Positions 1 through 11,434 of a DNA stretch of 64,000 nucleotides are shown one piece after another. Where the stretch lies: NCBI GenBank assembly GCA_021432635.1, contig MU270027.1, positions 62,001-126,000 of the forward strand, in the 5' to 3' direction. The translations under genes and the position numbers were made by a program. The stretch is from Thozetella sp. PMI_491. Taxonomy: Eukaryota; Ascomycota; Sordariomycetes; Chaetosphaeriales; Chaetosphaeriaceae. The notes beneath the pieces are model-generated. The model was not told the origin of the DNA and made no database searches. It saw only the letters and a list, made by a program, of their open reading frames with translations. Position 1 is the stretch's first letter; the number at the start of each line of letters is the position of its first letter.

Positions 1-82
1 CAAAATGCTTGCCGGCCAACTCCGCTTCCCTATCCAAACCTCCCCATGCCCGATCCGACGAAGAGGTCAAAGTGGACCTACT

Positions 83-1302
83 CTAGCTTGTCTTCTTGTT
101 GTACTTCTTGTCTAGTTCGCTGGTCCGGATAATCTTGGGCTCCCGAACCGGGGTTTTGTAATCCTCGGTGGTCGTCGGGACGAACATGCCCACGGCCTTC
201 TGGTAGTCCTTGTATTCTGGATACTTGCCTGCCGTAATCGCCTCAGTGAGCCACGTTGAACCCTGGAAGAGTAGAACGAGGAATGACGGCCCGACTCCCG
301 CCCAGCTGTAAAGATTCAGGGTAGCATAGCAGCTCCACTGGTACAAGAAGAGCCAGATGGACTGCTCCGCCGCAAAGTTAGGGTGCCGACTGAAGGCCCA
401 TAGCCCAGACGTGATGAAACCTCTGTCTAAGTCTACCTGTTTAAAGCCTTTGAGGACCTTAGCTGTCTTCTGATACTGTGCCTTGGCCTGCTGGAAATCT
501 GGCATTATGTCAGCCGCCGGCATCATTGTTTGATCTGAGCTTCATACCCCATTGTTGTTGGTCGGCGACGATTTCTATTCCCACGAAGGCGAGTTCGAGC
601 ACAACGTAGGAGAGATCCTCCCAGCCAAAGTTCGGCTCTACCTGGTTCACAAGCAGTATGATGTAAACTGGCGCGGCCAATGCGAAGAGCAGCATGCTTT
701 GAATAAAGGATATGAAGGTCCAGTTGAAGATGTGGAATAACCATTTGGGTATCTTGGCTCGGATGATCTCCCTGCGCAGACGTCAGCGAGCATTAGGGCC
801 ACTTCCGCTCGGCATCAACATACCATCGGTAATCCTCGACACCAATGTCGTACCCTCCTTTCCGCCAGTAGTTGAAAGTGAGCCGGATCTACGTCAGAAG
901 GTTAGCAGGGAGCCGACAGGCAGGGAGCCAGAAGTAGCTTACGCTCCACGCCGTGCTGAAGAATAGGGCTCCATCAACACGATAGTGATGCACTCCCGCC
1001 AGGCGCGCCCAAACGGCAAAGTGGGCAATATACAAGGTAGGCAACAGGCTCCAGAACCTATCCACCTGGGAGTAATTCCTGTTCACCTCCGCCGCCACGA
1101 GAAATACGGCACCGAGGAATATGGAGACCGCGAAGCCGAATATTAGGGGGTTTGTATTCACATAGAGGTCGAGCAGGCTACCGCGGTTCGAGATCACATC
1201 GACGAGCTTTTGTGGGAGCTCGTAGAGCTGCGGAAGGTAAGGCTCGACTGTGAGGTTGTAGCTGGCGCAGTCCTCAAGCGTCTTGAGCGTCGGGATCGCC
1301 AT
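83..1302 (-). CDS. DUF1295 / steroid-reductase-like membrane protein, 4 exons
   Basis: Predicted multi-pass membrane protein of 354 aa. Exons on the minus strand are 1302-943, 888-824, 771-548 and 498-83; the introns of 49-54 nt have GT-AG ends and the joined length is a whole number of codons. The third-to-fourth junction restores a QQWDFQ stretch and the last exon carries SRHPNFAAEQ, the conserved block of DUF1295 proteins, which resemble the C-terminal catalytic part of steroid 5-alpha-reductases and isoprenylcysteine methyltransferases. Several hydrophobic segments fit an ER or other internal membrane. The tail is Lys-rich (ending near KKYNKKTS), which might act as an ER-retrieval-like signal (inference). 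The true substrate is unknown for this family. The ATG at 1302 was chosen because family-like sequence starts there; the open frame runs on upstream without similarity. It is divergent from top3. Confidence 0.85.
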
Positions 1303-2016
1303 TGCGGTGTATTGCTTTCGAATTGAGAGCCCCGCGATTCGTCCAGGTCCGCGCCTCGAGGATGTTGTTGAGCGAGCTTCCGCGAGGTTGGGGATGTCGG
1401 TTGCTATATGCGCGTCATTCGGGCCTCCAACTCCACTGCAGGCTTGTCGGTCGGCAGCACTTGAGCTCCGGCACAGACCGGTTGCTCCGCTTCCGATCTC
1501 GAGCATTGAACTTTAGTTTACCTTAGTCCCTGGCCCGTGTGGCAAATACGGTTTGTTACATAACCCCTTATGAATACCTACTAATTGCATATATGGGTTC
1601 ATGTCAAGTTCTATCCGCATGACGAGGTGCGCTAAGGTAAGGTAGGTATATATTGTTTGGACCTTCCTCACACAAACAAAATGGCACGAGATACAAACAG
1701 GCCATTCCCACAACTCCATATCCAAACTTAGTGACTTTGGAGCCTATCATAGAACACCTTACTCTCCTGCGGACCGTTGGAACTTCTCGCAGTACTCTTG
1801 CATGATGCAGACTGGTGGGAGCCAGACGTTGCCTTACAGAAGACATCGAGGTCGTGAGAAGCTTCTGTTCTCCTAGGCATCGGATTTCCCTGGGCCTTGG
1901 ACCCAAAATTTAGGAAAAAATACCACTGCGCGGCAGATGCATAAACGGTTCACGCCTTGCCTTCACCCTCCCCTCCTTTTCGCAGCAGTGTTCGCTGTCC
2001 TCGGACATCATTCAGG
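1303..2016. promoter_or_regulatory. divergent intergenic region between DUF1295 gene and top3
   Basis: This 714-bp stretch separates the start codons of two divergent genes and must hold both 5' ends. No convincing ORF is seen. It contains a GGTAAGGTAGGTA-like run near 1634-1647, a motif that recurs at about 19.8 and 61.8 kb in this window. Confidence 0.5.
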
Positions 2017-4273
2017 ATGACGCGGATCCTCTGCGTGGCCGAAAAACCCTCCATCTCCAAGGCTGTGGCCGGACATCTTTCAGGAGGAAGATTCCAGACG
2101 GTGCGAACGCTCGAGACCTTCTCTCTTGGGCAGCTAAGCTGATCAGAAGCTAGCATGCAACTCGGAACCAATACATCAAGAACTACGAGTTCGACTTCAA
2201 CTTTGGCGGCTCCTGGGGATCGTGCACAGTGACCATGACATGTGTCACTGGTCATATGACAGCATTAGAATTTCCTCCTGATTTCAAAGATTGGAAATAC
2301 CCCCCTCCCGACCAGCTCTTCAACGCTCCGGTCCAGACCGTCGTTCCAGATGTCAGCCTCCTCCCTACTGCGGCTCGTAACGTTATGCCTACTTGCTGAC
2401 CAGACAACAGGACAAGAAGACCATAGCTCAGAACATTGAATCTAAAGCCAAGTATGCGAAGGCTCTCGTCATCTGGACTGATTGCGATAGGGAGGGGGAG
2501 CATATCGGGGGGGAGATCCGCGATGCTGCCAAGAAGGGCAACAGCGGCATCGAGATCAGACGCGCGCGGTTCAGCAACATCGAACGAGCCCATATTCTTC
2601 AAGCTGCCCAGCGTCTAACGCCGCTCGATGAGAGGCAAGTTGATGCCGTTAATGCGCGGATCGAGCTAGACTTACGCATCGGTTTTGCCTTCACACGCTT
2701 TCTGACGCTGGGCCTGCGCCCGCTAGGAGGACCGTTGGACAATCTTCTGCTGAGCTACGGTGAGAAAAGACTATATGAGACATTAGAATGACATCTCTAA
2801 CGGAGCAGGTTCTTGCCAATTCCCGACTCTCGGCTTCGTTGTCGACCGGTACTTCCGCGTACAGAACTTCATCCCCGAGACCTTCTGGAGCATCAAGGTC
2901 ATGCAGGAGAGAGAGGACATTAAGGTCAACTTCAGCTGGGCGAGGCACAGGATTTTTGACCATGCTTCGGCTGTCATTCTCTTCGAGAGGTGTTTGCTGG
3001 CGAAAACGGCAAAGGTTGAAAAGGTCCAGGAGAAACCCACTAAGAAGTGGAAGCCACTCCCCCTGACTACCGTTGACTTCCAAAAGATGGCTACGAGGCT
3101 GCTGCACATGACGGGACAGCGAGCTATGACAGTGGCTGAAGCTCTGTACAACAAGGGCTTCATCAGCTACCCTAGAACAGAAACTGACCGTTTCGACAAA
3201 GGGATGAATCTCCGGACGTTGATTGAGAAGCAGACGCAGGATCAACGCTGGGGGCCTTTTGCTCAGAATCTGCTCAACGGTGCTTTCCAGCAGCCTCGCC
3301 AAGGTCGGCACGACGACAAAGCCCACCCTCCTATCCATCCCGTTATCTACGCTGCGCCTACAGTCTTGGATCATGACGAGAAGAGGGTCTATGAGCTCGT
3401 GGTGCGTCGCTTCTTGGCATGCTGCTCCGACGATGCGAAGGGCGTTGCCACAGATGTCGGTATGCTATACGGGGATGAGAGCTTCAACGCACATGGTGTT
3501 GTTGTGCTCGAGCGAAATTACCTTGACGTGTACCCCTACGAAAACTGGACCGGGACCGTTCAGCTCCCTAAATTCACAGTCGGGGAACGCTTCGAACCGA
3601 CCGAAGCGGTCATCACCGAAGGGAAGACAGCCGCCCCGTCGTATTTGACAGAGGCCGACCTCATCGCTCTGATGGACGTGAACGGCATCGGCACCGATGC
3701 CACCATGGCCGAGCACATTGAAAAGATTCAGCAAAGGCAGTATGCGAGAGCCGTTGACCGTGGAAGGGGGGGTGCGAATCAAGGTAGCGATGGCGAAGTA
3801 GAGAATGCCGCTCCGCCCGCTCGAGGGGGCCGCGGCGGCAACCGCGGCGGACGGGGACGAGGCGGCAGGGGCGGAGGATCAGGAGGGGGGCGAGGCGGTG
3901 GTGTCAAGGAGTTTATCCCAACCAGCCTCGGCGTCGCTCTCATTGAAGGGTTCGACCGGATGCACTTTGAGACAAGCCTCAGCAAGCCGTTCCTACGGAA
4001 GGAAATGGAGCTGCAGATGAAGGCCATCTGCGAGGGCCGGACAACCAAACAAGATGTGCTGCGGCAGAGCCTGTCGAAGTATCGGCAAGTGTTTGACCAG
4101 TCGCGCGAAGAGTTCAACATCCTCAAGGACGTAAGTAGCCCCGCCTCTCCCCTCCACCATGTCCGTGTACGCGTCTTAGCCCACCTATGCCACTTGAGGC
4201 TCCCAGTCGTTGACCCGATTGATAGGCATGCAGGCAATATGTATTGGGCAATGCTGCTAGAGCAGCGCCTTGA
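2017..4273 (+). CDS. top3: DNA topoisomerase III (type IA), 5 exons
   Basis: Type IA topoisomerase that cuts and passes single DNA strands; in eukaryotes it works with a RecQ helicase and Rmi1 to dissolve recombination intermediates in the nucleus. Exons are 2017-2100, 2154-2351, 2411-2759, 2809-4130 and 4226-4273, giving 666 aa. The N-terminal TOPRIM domain starts with VAEKPS and carries the metal-binding DCDREGE motif. The active-site tyrosine lies in ISYPRTETDRF, about residue 331. A conserved HDDKAHPPIHP block follows. An RGG/GGR-rich segment (about residues 524-576) interrupts the core just before EFIPTSLGVALIEG. The last exon ends shortly after CRQYVLG, so the protein is close to yeast Top3 in length and lacks the C-terminal zinc fingers of animal TOP3A. 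Weakest points: splice sites 1 and 4. Confidence 0.93.
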
Positions 4274-7200
4274 GAACGGCAACCGAGGCGGGGTAGAGGA
4301 CCCCTCGCCGCAGAAGATGCAGGCCGACAGCTTTTATCCAATGTAATTCCAGCCGATGGCAATCTACACCCTCTACAGACTCTTGAGCCCATGCAGGGTG
4401 GGCACACCAGAGAACTCTTGAGCTGACGGGCGTTAGTGCATACATTCTGCAGCGTTTGATTCGAACTGGTGGCTCTTGTGGCTCTTGAGAATTGGGCTCG
4501 AGCCTGACGGCCCCAAAAGCTCTCGCAGCTTCCCTGTCCGAAGACGGAGGACCGGACTGATGGAAACAAGCCCCGCGGTGATCCGGAGTCGGTTTCACGA
4601 TAGCACTTGCCATCCACTCAATTGGGATCGTGGCAGCCGGACTGGATGAGCTCGGGGCTACCGGGGCTTTCCGGGTTGGGCCCAAGACCCCTCCGCTACT
4701 TCTCCGGCACAAACCCCGCAAGAAATGCAGCACATCGTCATGAATCGAAAGGAGGGCAAAACCCTCATGTCGAGGATGCATTGGGACGTCGCGAGGTGGG
4801 GAGGCTACGAGGGGATGGCTTTGGGAAAGTGCTTCAACCGGCGGGGTCGGAGCAGCTCTAACGCGTTCCCAGTGCCAGGAACACCCATCCTGGATGGTGC
4901 AGCTGGCACCCTAGAGCTAGCCCTCAGTTGCTTGCCTCGGAGCGATTCTGTACTAGGGACAATCTGGGGTTGATCGGGATTGGTCTCGTCGCCTCACTCG
5001 ACAACGTGGGGGAATCACACTGGATGACGGGGTCGAGGTAGTCCAGCCAAACGAAACGAAAAGGGCGCCGCTGCGGAACCTCGACTGGCGTGTTGACTGA
5101 CTTGGCGAAACCTTATGAGCCTGCTCCCGGCTACCCAACCTGGCCAACCTTGCCGAGTCTGCGTTGCACTGCTGCAGAAAAGAGCCGTGGAGATCACGCT
5201 GCACGAAACGGATGGATGGCCCTCAAGGGCAGGTGGGCGGGTGCAGTTTCGCGGGGCGACGCTTGACCCAGCAGCCCAAGCCAGAGTCAGCTGCGCTTGC
5301 GGACAAAAGCCCAAAACCACGCCAAGCTGGGCTCCGCGATATCGCCAATCACAGTGCAGCCCCGGTCCAACGTGATAAGGCCTGCCGTGAGGTGTGGTAC
5401 CAATCTGGATTGGCACGGCTTGCGTTGAGGGCGGGGTCGCTTTTTACATGTGCAGTACAGGACTCCGTTGAGGGCTTTGTCTGAGATGCCATGGATGGAT
5501 GGATGGATGGTAGGACCGAGGAGCAGGAAGCCCTCAAGAAGCAGGTCCCGGGTGTACCTGACGGGAGGAGCACAGAGCCCACGATGCAGCAGGTGTGGCA
5601 CATCTCATATCGCTCGAGTGCTGACTGCCTGACCCCAGATCTCCCGCAGAACAGGATAGGCAGCGTCCCTGGGGATTCTAACCTATACATTGATTGTTGT
5701 CGGCACGCGTGACTTACGCGATCCGTGGACTGGTCGCGAATTGGTGTTATCTTGGGGCCTTGTTAAATGCTGGCGTCGACGCTATCGACCTTCCGTCACT
5801 CTTTCCCCAGGGAGACCCGACGCGTTATCTTTGTGGAGAGGTCGGGTGATGGGCACCACAGACCACCCAGCGTACTAGGGGGGAGGGGGGGAGCCCGGCT
5901 GTCTTTCACGGCCGGGGCTCCCTCGGAAGGCTGGGGGGAAGTGCGCTGCCTGAATCGAAGGGCTAGGGCTACACTCACCAGGCGATTCGAAGGGCTTCCA
6001 CCTTTCCGCTCCTATATAGACGCCCTCTTCTAACAGCACTCCCAACCATTTGCATCACCTTCGTTCGACATTCCAAGGCCGGGATCGCCCTCAAGGAAGC
6101 TCAGTCAACCGTCTCGCACTGTGAGACGCTGGGCTTGGCTGGCGCTTTCACGCTGCTCCGAGACAGCGCCTGACAGTCTTCACGATCTGTCCTCTTCGGA
6201 ATACGAGAGCAGGGCTGACGCCTGTCTCTGGTATCAATCGGCGACGGGGTTCCTCCCGCTGTAGAATGTTCGGGACGGCGGATAATTGCCAGAATGATGC
6301 TTGCAAAGCGATGCCTAGAGGATCTGATGGCATCTTGTTCGCTCTCCGGCCAACGTCATCAAGAGCGGACCGCCCACGCCGGAGAGACCGGATTGACTGA
6401 CTCACTGGAGAACTCGCGATATGTGATGCCCGCTTGACCCCCCCCCCCCTTAGCGCACCACCTTCAACTGTCCAGCCTAGAGTGTGGCACACACAAGCTG
6501 GAAAAAAAAAGAACACAGAAAAAAAGTTCCATCAAATCTCAGGGTGGCATCCAAAATAGACCAGGTTATCTCTCCTGGTAAAAATTCTGAAATGATGACC
6601 TCCGAGCGCACGACCCCATACATAGCACAGCACGGCGCCTTCAGGGACTTAAAAGGGGCTACTCCGCAATATTATAGGGAGAAGAAGCCAGGGCAGCTGC
6701 CTCCGTCTCCATTTCCAGCACGGCCATGTCGAGGTGGACGCCACGCCTCCCCCTTGGCGCCGCCGGGCTTCTCTGTTTCGCCCTGCAAAAAATATCCCAG
6801 ACCCAAGGTTTCTAGGTTTGCAGGTCTGGAACTCGGAGTGAACCTTGTGAGGTTTGAGGGCAAGGAACAAGGCCAGAGGGCTGGGTCTTGGGAGGAAGAG
6901 GGCCGTCTGAAACGGGCGAATGGCACTGTGCAACCCATGGGCTGGCGAGGTACAAAGGAGTGGGCACCTGGCTTTAGTCTCACCCCGGGGCCCACGCAAG
7001 CGGCCGCGCTTGCCTTCTTTCGGGGCGTCTGGTGCGAGCCTTGGTTTATCACTAAGAGGCCGGGGGGTAGGGAGGAGGAGGGTGGGCCACTAGAGTCAGC
7101 ACTGTGAGTGCTTGCAGTCGCAACCGTGTGTGTGTTGCGCAGCAGGTGTGATGTCGTAGGTCGCTTTATTTAGGTCACTCGCTGCCCTCCCTTCCTCTCT

Positions 7201-7587
7201 CGATTCCCCAAAGCAACAACAACACGAAAAACGCACCATCGACTTTTATATCGAGAGTCATCTCTTGTCACAGCACGATAATCGCATCAGCTCTGCCAGC
7301 TTGCCAGACACACTTTTGCCCGTCGTACAGTTTTTACACGGCCAAAAGTCGCTTTGAAAGCTCTGCCTTTGCTTCGGACTGTTGTAAGTGACTCAACCAT
7401 CCCTGCCCGCGATCGTCGTCGCTGCCGCTGCTGGCGACAATCGCCAGCGGCTATCATCGCTCACGTCCACGCCCATGCCCACGCGTCGCATCGCGATCGC
7501 TTCGCTGCTTTGGACATTGCGCTCACCATAACTCTTCGGCTACTAGACACGTCTCGAAGCAAATCCAACCGCCCCCAAACGGTCAAC
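4274..7587. other. gene-free interval between top3 and stb3
   Basis: No conserved gene is seen in 3.3 kb. The first few hundred bases should be top3 3' UTR. A (ATGG)5 run lies at 5491-5510 and a poly-C run near 6440. A TATATAG box at about 6013 is followed by a C/T-rich leader-like stretch, but the next ATGs open only short unsupported frames; a non-coding transcript is possible. The last 400 bases, with TTTATTTAGG near 7166 and a C/T- and CAA-rich leader, look like the stb3 promoter and 5' UTR. The open frame at 6484-7107 has no recognisable similarity. Confidence 0.5.
5491..5510. repeat. (ATGG)5 microsatellite
   Basis: Five perfect ATGG units in a gene-free region. Confidence 0.9.
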
Positions 7588-8652
7588 ATGGCAACCATGG
7601 CATCTGCTGCTCGCGATATCCCGACCTCCCGCCGAGACAACTTAACTGCTGTAGCGGCCTGGAGCGTCCCTGTGGCTCGAGGGCATCCCGATCCCCTCCC
7701 TACTCCCCCCAACTCGATCTCACCCGCGTTGCCGGCACACGGGCTCAAAGCCCAGTTGCAGAAGGCGGCGCGCCTCGAGCCTATCGACTCGGACCTGGAT
7801 CTGCAGGACGGCCAGGACGACGACCACCACAGCCACGAACACCCAAGTCATACGGGTGCCGTTGGCGTGGGATCGCCGCCGTACGAAGCCGCCGGCGCCA
7901 TCACCCCCGTGATGCTCGCCAAGTTCCACCTACCCGAGATCCTGCTCGCCCACGGCCCGCTGGCCATCCGCCACATCATGGGCTACCTCACCAGTTCCGT
8001 CCCGGGCTTCGCCGGCATCCCACCCGCCAAGGCCAGGAGGCTAGTGGTGGGCGCGCTCGAGGGCCGGGGGAGCGGAGGCGAAGGAGGCGGGCTGGACGGC
8101 GACGTTGAGTTCGAGAAGGTGGGCTGGGGCCGCTGGGACGCGCGCCGTCGCAACCAGCCGCCGCGCGACCCGGCCGCGCGACAAGGAACGCCGCCGTACG
8201 GCGCGGGCATCCCCATCGCCAAGGGCGGCTGGGACCGGTCGCGCCTGATGGCGGGTTCGGATGAGGACTCAGCGGCCTTCTCGCACGACGACCGCGATAT
8301 TACGATGCTCGAGCACGAAGCCGACAAGATGTCGATGGACGGCTCGGGATCCGCGTCGTGCTCCGAGGCCCCTGACGACGACATCGTCATGAACGACGAC
8401 CCGGAAGACGTGACTGACGACGAGGACTGGGCCGCGGTCGGCGCCGCTGCGCTGCGCGCGTCGTCGCACCAGCCCGGCCCAGACGGCCACTTTCCTTCCA
8501 GCAGTGTATATACCTTGGGCGGCGGCCTGCGCTCCACCTCGGGCATGGCGCGCCCGCCCAAATTTGACTTATCGGCATCGGCGTTTAAAGGACCCTCAGG
8601 CGAGGAGGAGCGCGCAGCCGTGGCTGCCCTACTGCAGCTCGGCTCCATGTAA
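7588..8652 (+). CDS. stb3: Stb3-type Sin3-binding transcriptional regulator
   Basis: Single-exon protein of 354 aa. Residues about 105-186 match the fungal Sin3-binding (Stb3) domain: ITPVMLAKFHLPEILLAHGP, then an IRHIMGYLTSSVPGF-type stretch, PPAKARRLVVGALEG and WGRWDARR after an acidic and Gly-rich linker. In yeast, Stb3 binds the ribosomal RNA processing element in ribosome-biogenesis promoters and recruits the Sin3 deacetylase complex; the same nuclear role is inferred here. The N-terminus has PTPPNSISPALP, an SP/TP-rich stretch, and an acidic His-rich run. The C-terminal half is rich in Asp/Glu/Ser (DDDIVMNDDPEDVTDDEDW) and looks disordered. The frame is open upstream to 7354, but the ATG at 7588 has a good context (CAACATGGC) and begins the family-like part. 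Confidence 0.88.
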   Translation: MATMASAARDIPTSRRDNLTAVAAWSVPVARGHPDPLPTPPNSISPALPAHGLKAQLQKAARLEPIDSDLDLQDGQDDDHHSHEHPSHTGAVGVGSPPYEAAGAITPVMLAKFHLPEILLAHGPLAIRHIMGYLTSSVPGFAGIPPAKARRLVVGALEGRGSGGEGGGLDGDVEFEKVGWGRWDARRRNQPPRDPAARQGTPPYGAGIPIAKGGWDRSRLMAGSDEDSAAFSHDDRDITMLEHEADKMSMDGSGSASCSEAPDDDIVMNDDPEDVTDDEDWAAVGAAALRASSHQPGPDGHFPSSSVYTLGGGLRSTSGMARPPKFDLSASAFKGPSGEEERAAVAALLQLGSM

Positions 8653-10964
8653 TACCACCAACATCACTTGCATACGGCTCGGCGTTTTCAACATGGCTTG
8701 GGCAGGCAGGGCATCAATCGATATGGCCCGACGGGCGGTTCGGTCTCACGGGAACTGGCTATATCAGGTCTTCACCTCGGTATGTTTTGGTGGGTTGGCT
8801 CGGCTGGCCTGGGGGACATGACACACACAAACAACACACATACACATACAACACCGTCTCTGGGAGAGATAACGCTCCATTGGAACCGACACAGCCCCTC
8901 CTCGGGGACTGCGATGCATCTTTGTCCTGGATTTCGACACCTGAGCATCCCAGGGTGGGATTCTACTTCACAAATATCCCAAACTCCACTTCTCTTCCGT
9001 TCTACTTTTGGGCAGCAGGAAAGAGGAAACGAAGCTATGGCTGAGTTGGCTGAAGCTTGGGCGAGCGCTGGTTTCTCGAAACCCACTGCTCCTCTAGTGG
9101 ACACCCACTAGCTATAGCATCGCCCCTTATTTCCGCGGTGCTTTTTCACTCACACTCTACATATACGGCTCACGATTCCAACTGGCATGACGACACACTC
9201 CTCGTTCTCAGGGGACAACAGAACCTAGAGATCCAGGCTTCCCTTCTCGCGGCCTTGATCATATCCCCTGGTGGAAGGATCAGAGCGACCCTTATTCCCG
9301 ACCCTTTTATTCACCTAAATGACACGAACCCAGATACCTTTCACTTCCACTTTGCACATATCCTCAAATACCCCACTTTTTTCTTTCTGGGCGGAGACAC
9401 GGCTGTGGCAACACCATCGCTCGCCTCTATTCAACACGAGTCGGCGGATGGACCAAAAAGATGGATGCTGGACTGTCGCACGAGTGTTGAAATTTTGGGC
9501 CCTTTGACTATGTATCTTTTAATTACTTGGGGGCTTCTGCTCCCCGATGGCTACGATAACATTACGTGGCTCGCCGGTGGGCGCAGGCAGAAAATGGCGA
9601 GGAGGACCGAGAGGAGGCCAGACATGGTCTCAAGTATTCAGGAGAGAAAAAGAAAAGAAGAAAACATTCCATGGGCATGACGTGGCGGCTGGTCGGTCAA
9701 AATGTCGAGAAGTACCATGACGTGTAGGGATGGGCTTTGGCGTCTGCCACCAGACTGATTTGAGCGCTTTGGCCTGGCATCATCGTGCGCGATCAAAAGG
9801 ATGCCGCTGCAGGGCGGATGACTTGTAACCACTTTCCTAGGACGCTGCTGGCAAGACGGACAACGGCTCTCTTCTGAGGAAACGAATGGAAGGGAACGGC
9901 ACGAGCAGATGTGGGAATGGAGAGGTTTTTTTTTCTTTTTGGACGATCGATGCATTAGCTACTTGCTTTCTTGGGGAGAGGGGATCCGCTCGCAGGCTTA
10001 TTTACGCGGGCGTGGTTCGGCTCGAGAGAAATGCAGCTGTTGATCGTTTGTCCCGACTGAAATACCAATTCTCGCGTACAAGTGAAAGTCGAAGGGCGAT
10101 GTGCCCTGGGCATTCCTCAAGGGACCTCTGGTACTTCTTCCCGGCGTTGCACTGAAACCGGGGGAGTGGCGTGGCTTCCGTAGTACCTAGCAGTCAAGGT
10201 CTATCGTTGAGGTTTCGTTGCCATTTGCAGATTAATATTTTTCGGAATTTTGCCATCCTTAACCTAGTGAGAAGGAGGTTGTGCCGCCAGCCGGGAGACA
10301 GCACGGCCCTTTGCCTGCCAACCGCTTCTCCGGGTCCGAGACCCGTATGCCCGGGATGAATCGCTTCAGGTTGAGATTCTTTCGGGCCCTATCTGGAGTG
10401 ATGTTGGCCCTCAATGTCGCATGCGGAGGTGGGGATCTCAGGGACCACGGCCAGCCGGACGGAAACGAGGTCCGTCGCCCACGTTATCGCGTTCCATCTC
10501 AATCAACGGAAGCACGCAGTCTGGATTTGCCCAACAAGTTTGTTCCCTAGTTTCCCTCTGAACATACCCAGGGGAAAGGCCAAAGTACAACGCCGGTGAT
10601 ATCTCCCGCTGTGACCTCACCTCCTCGGCTCCCGAGGGGAGGGGAGGGGCGCCGTGGGATATCGATACATGGCTCTCCGGCTCGACCTTGTCTTCCTAGA
10701 GAACTAATCGGGCATAAAGCTAGGAGAATAATAAAGACGACATAGCCGCGCCGCCATTCAGCGGTCGCTATTTTCGTGCCGGAGCCAATCTCGGGCTGCG
10801 GAGCTCCCCCAGGAGAATTAGCCGTATATTGACCACATCCAGTTCCCAGGTTGCACCGTGAGGCATGCAACACTGTCTTCGACAAGAAACCAACGACTTC
10901 TGCTCTCGTTGGGCCAAAAGATCCATTCCTGCGACACTCTAGAGGATCGCCTGGTGGTGCTGCC

Positions 10965-10971
10965 TATAAAA
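10965..10971 (+). promoter_or_regulatory. TATA box candidate for small secreted protein gene
   Basis: TATAAAA lies 164 bp upstream of the ATG at 11129 and is followed by C-rich sequence and a TACAAC repeat that would sit in the leader. Confidence 0.4.
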
Positions 10972-11017
10972 GAGCTCACTCCCCTCCCCGGACGGTACTC
11001 GGAGCTATATGTATATG

Positions 11018-11047
11018 TACAACTACAACTACAACTACAACTGCAAC
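11018..11047 (+). repeat. (TACAAC)4 plus one degenerate unit
   Basis: Four perfect TACAAC units and a fifth, TGCAAC, in the putative 5' leader of the ORF at 11129. Confidence 0.85.
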
Positions 11048-11128
11048 ACTCACCACATTCTTCAGCATAAGGCCTACTAGAAATCGGAATTCTAAATCAC
11101 GATACTCTTCTGGATAAACGATATCACT

Positions 11129-11434
11129 ATGCAGCTTCATATCTCCACCATCCTCATCACCCTCGTTGCTCTAGCAGCGGCCGCAAACGAGCCACATGGC
11201 GAGGTGCTCCAAATCCCAACATCAACTGCCACCAGCACCACCACGACAGAAATCTCGGTGGGGACGGGCCTGCCACTGTCCCCTTATTTGTCGTGCTGCT
11301 GCTGCAACCTGCTGCGACGGCCGCCGACGCTCAGCCCAAGGCGGGTCTGCCCCATGGCGGAGAACATCGCGTGCGAAAGGATCGACGACAAGGAGAGGTT
11401 TCTCAGATGTCGGAACATTGCCTGCATCATGTGA
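11129..11434 (+). CDS. small secreted Cys-rich protein candidate (101 aa)
   Basis: The ORF encodes 101 residues. Residues 1-19 form a typical signal peptide (basic-free start, hydrophobic LITLVALAAAA core, small residues at the likely cleavage site). A Thr/Ser-rich stretch follows, then eight cysteines in the rest, beginning with an unusual run of four consecutive cysteines (SCCCCN). A TATA box and a leader-like stretch precede it. No family is recognised; by build it resembles a fungal small secreted Cys-rich protein. It could also be a chance ORF, since the codon pattern is not clearly coding and the four-cysteine run comes from a TGC repeat. Transcription or conservation would settle this. 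Confidence 0.4.
   Translation: MQLHISTILITLVALAAAANEPHGEVLQIPTSTATSTTTTEISVGTGLPLSPYLSCCCCNLLRRPPTLSPRRVCPMAENIACERIDDKERFLRCRNIACIM

Larger units (their letters stand above)
8653..11128. other. gene-free interval after stb3
   Basis: No conserved gene seen. A CA-rich stretch at about 8818-8855 and weak unsupported frames (for example 9057-9680) occur. The last 170 bases look like a promoter and leader for the small ORF at 11129. Confidence 0.5.

Noticed and set aside
6484-7107. 207-codon open frame on the plus strand
   Set aside because: Low-complexity composition, no conserved motif, overlaps the stb3 promoter region.
9057-9680. 207-codon open frame on the plus strand
   Set aside because: No family features, no signal or periodicity; downstream flank of stb3.
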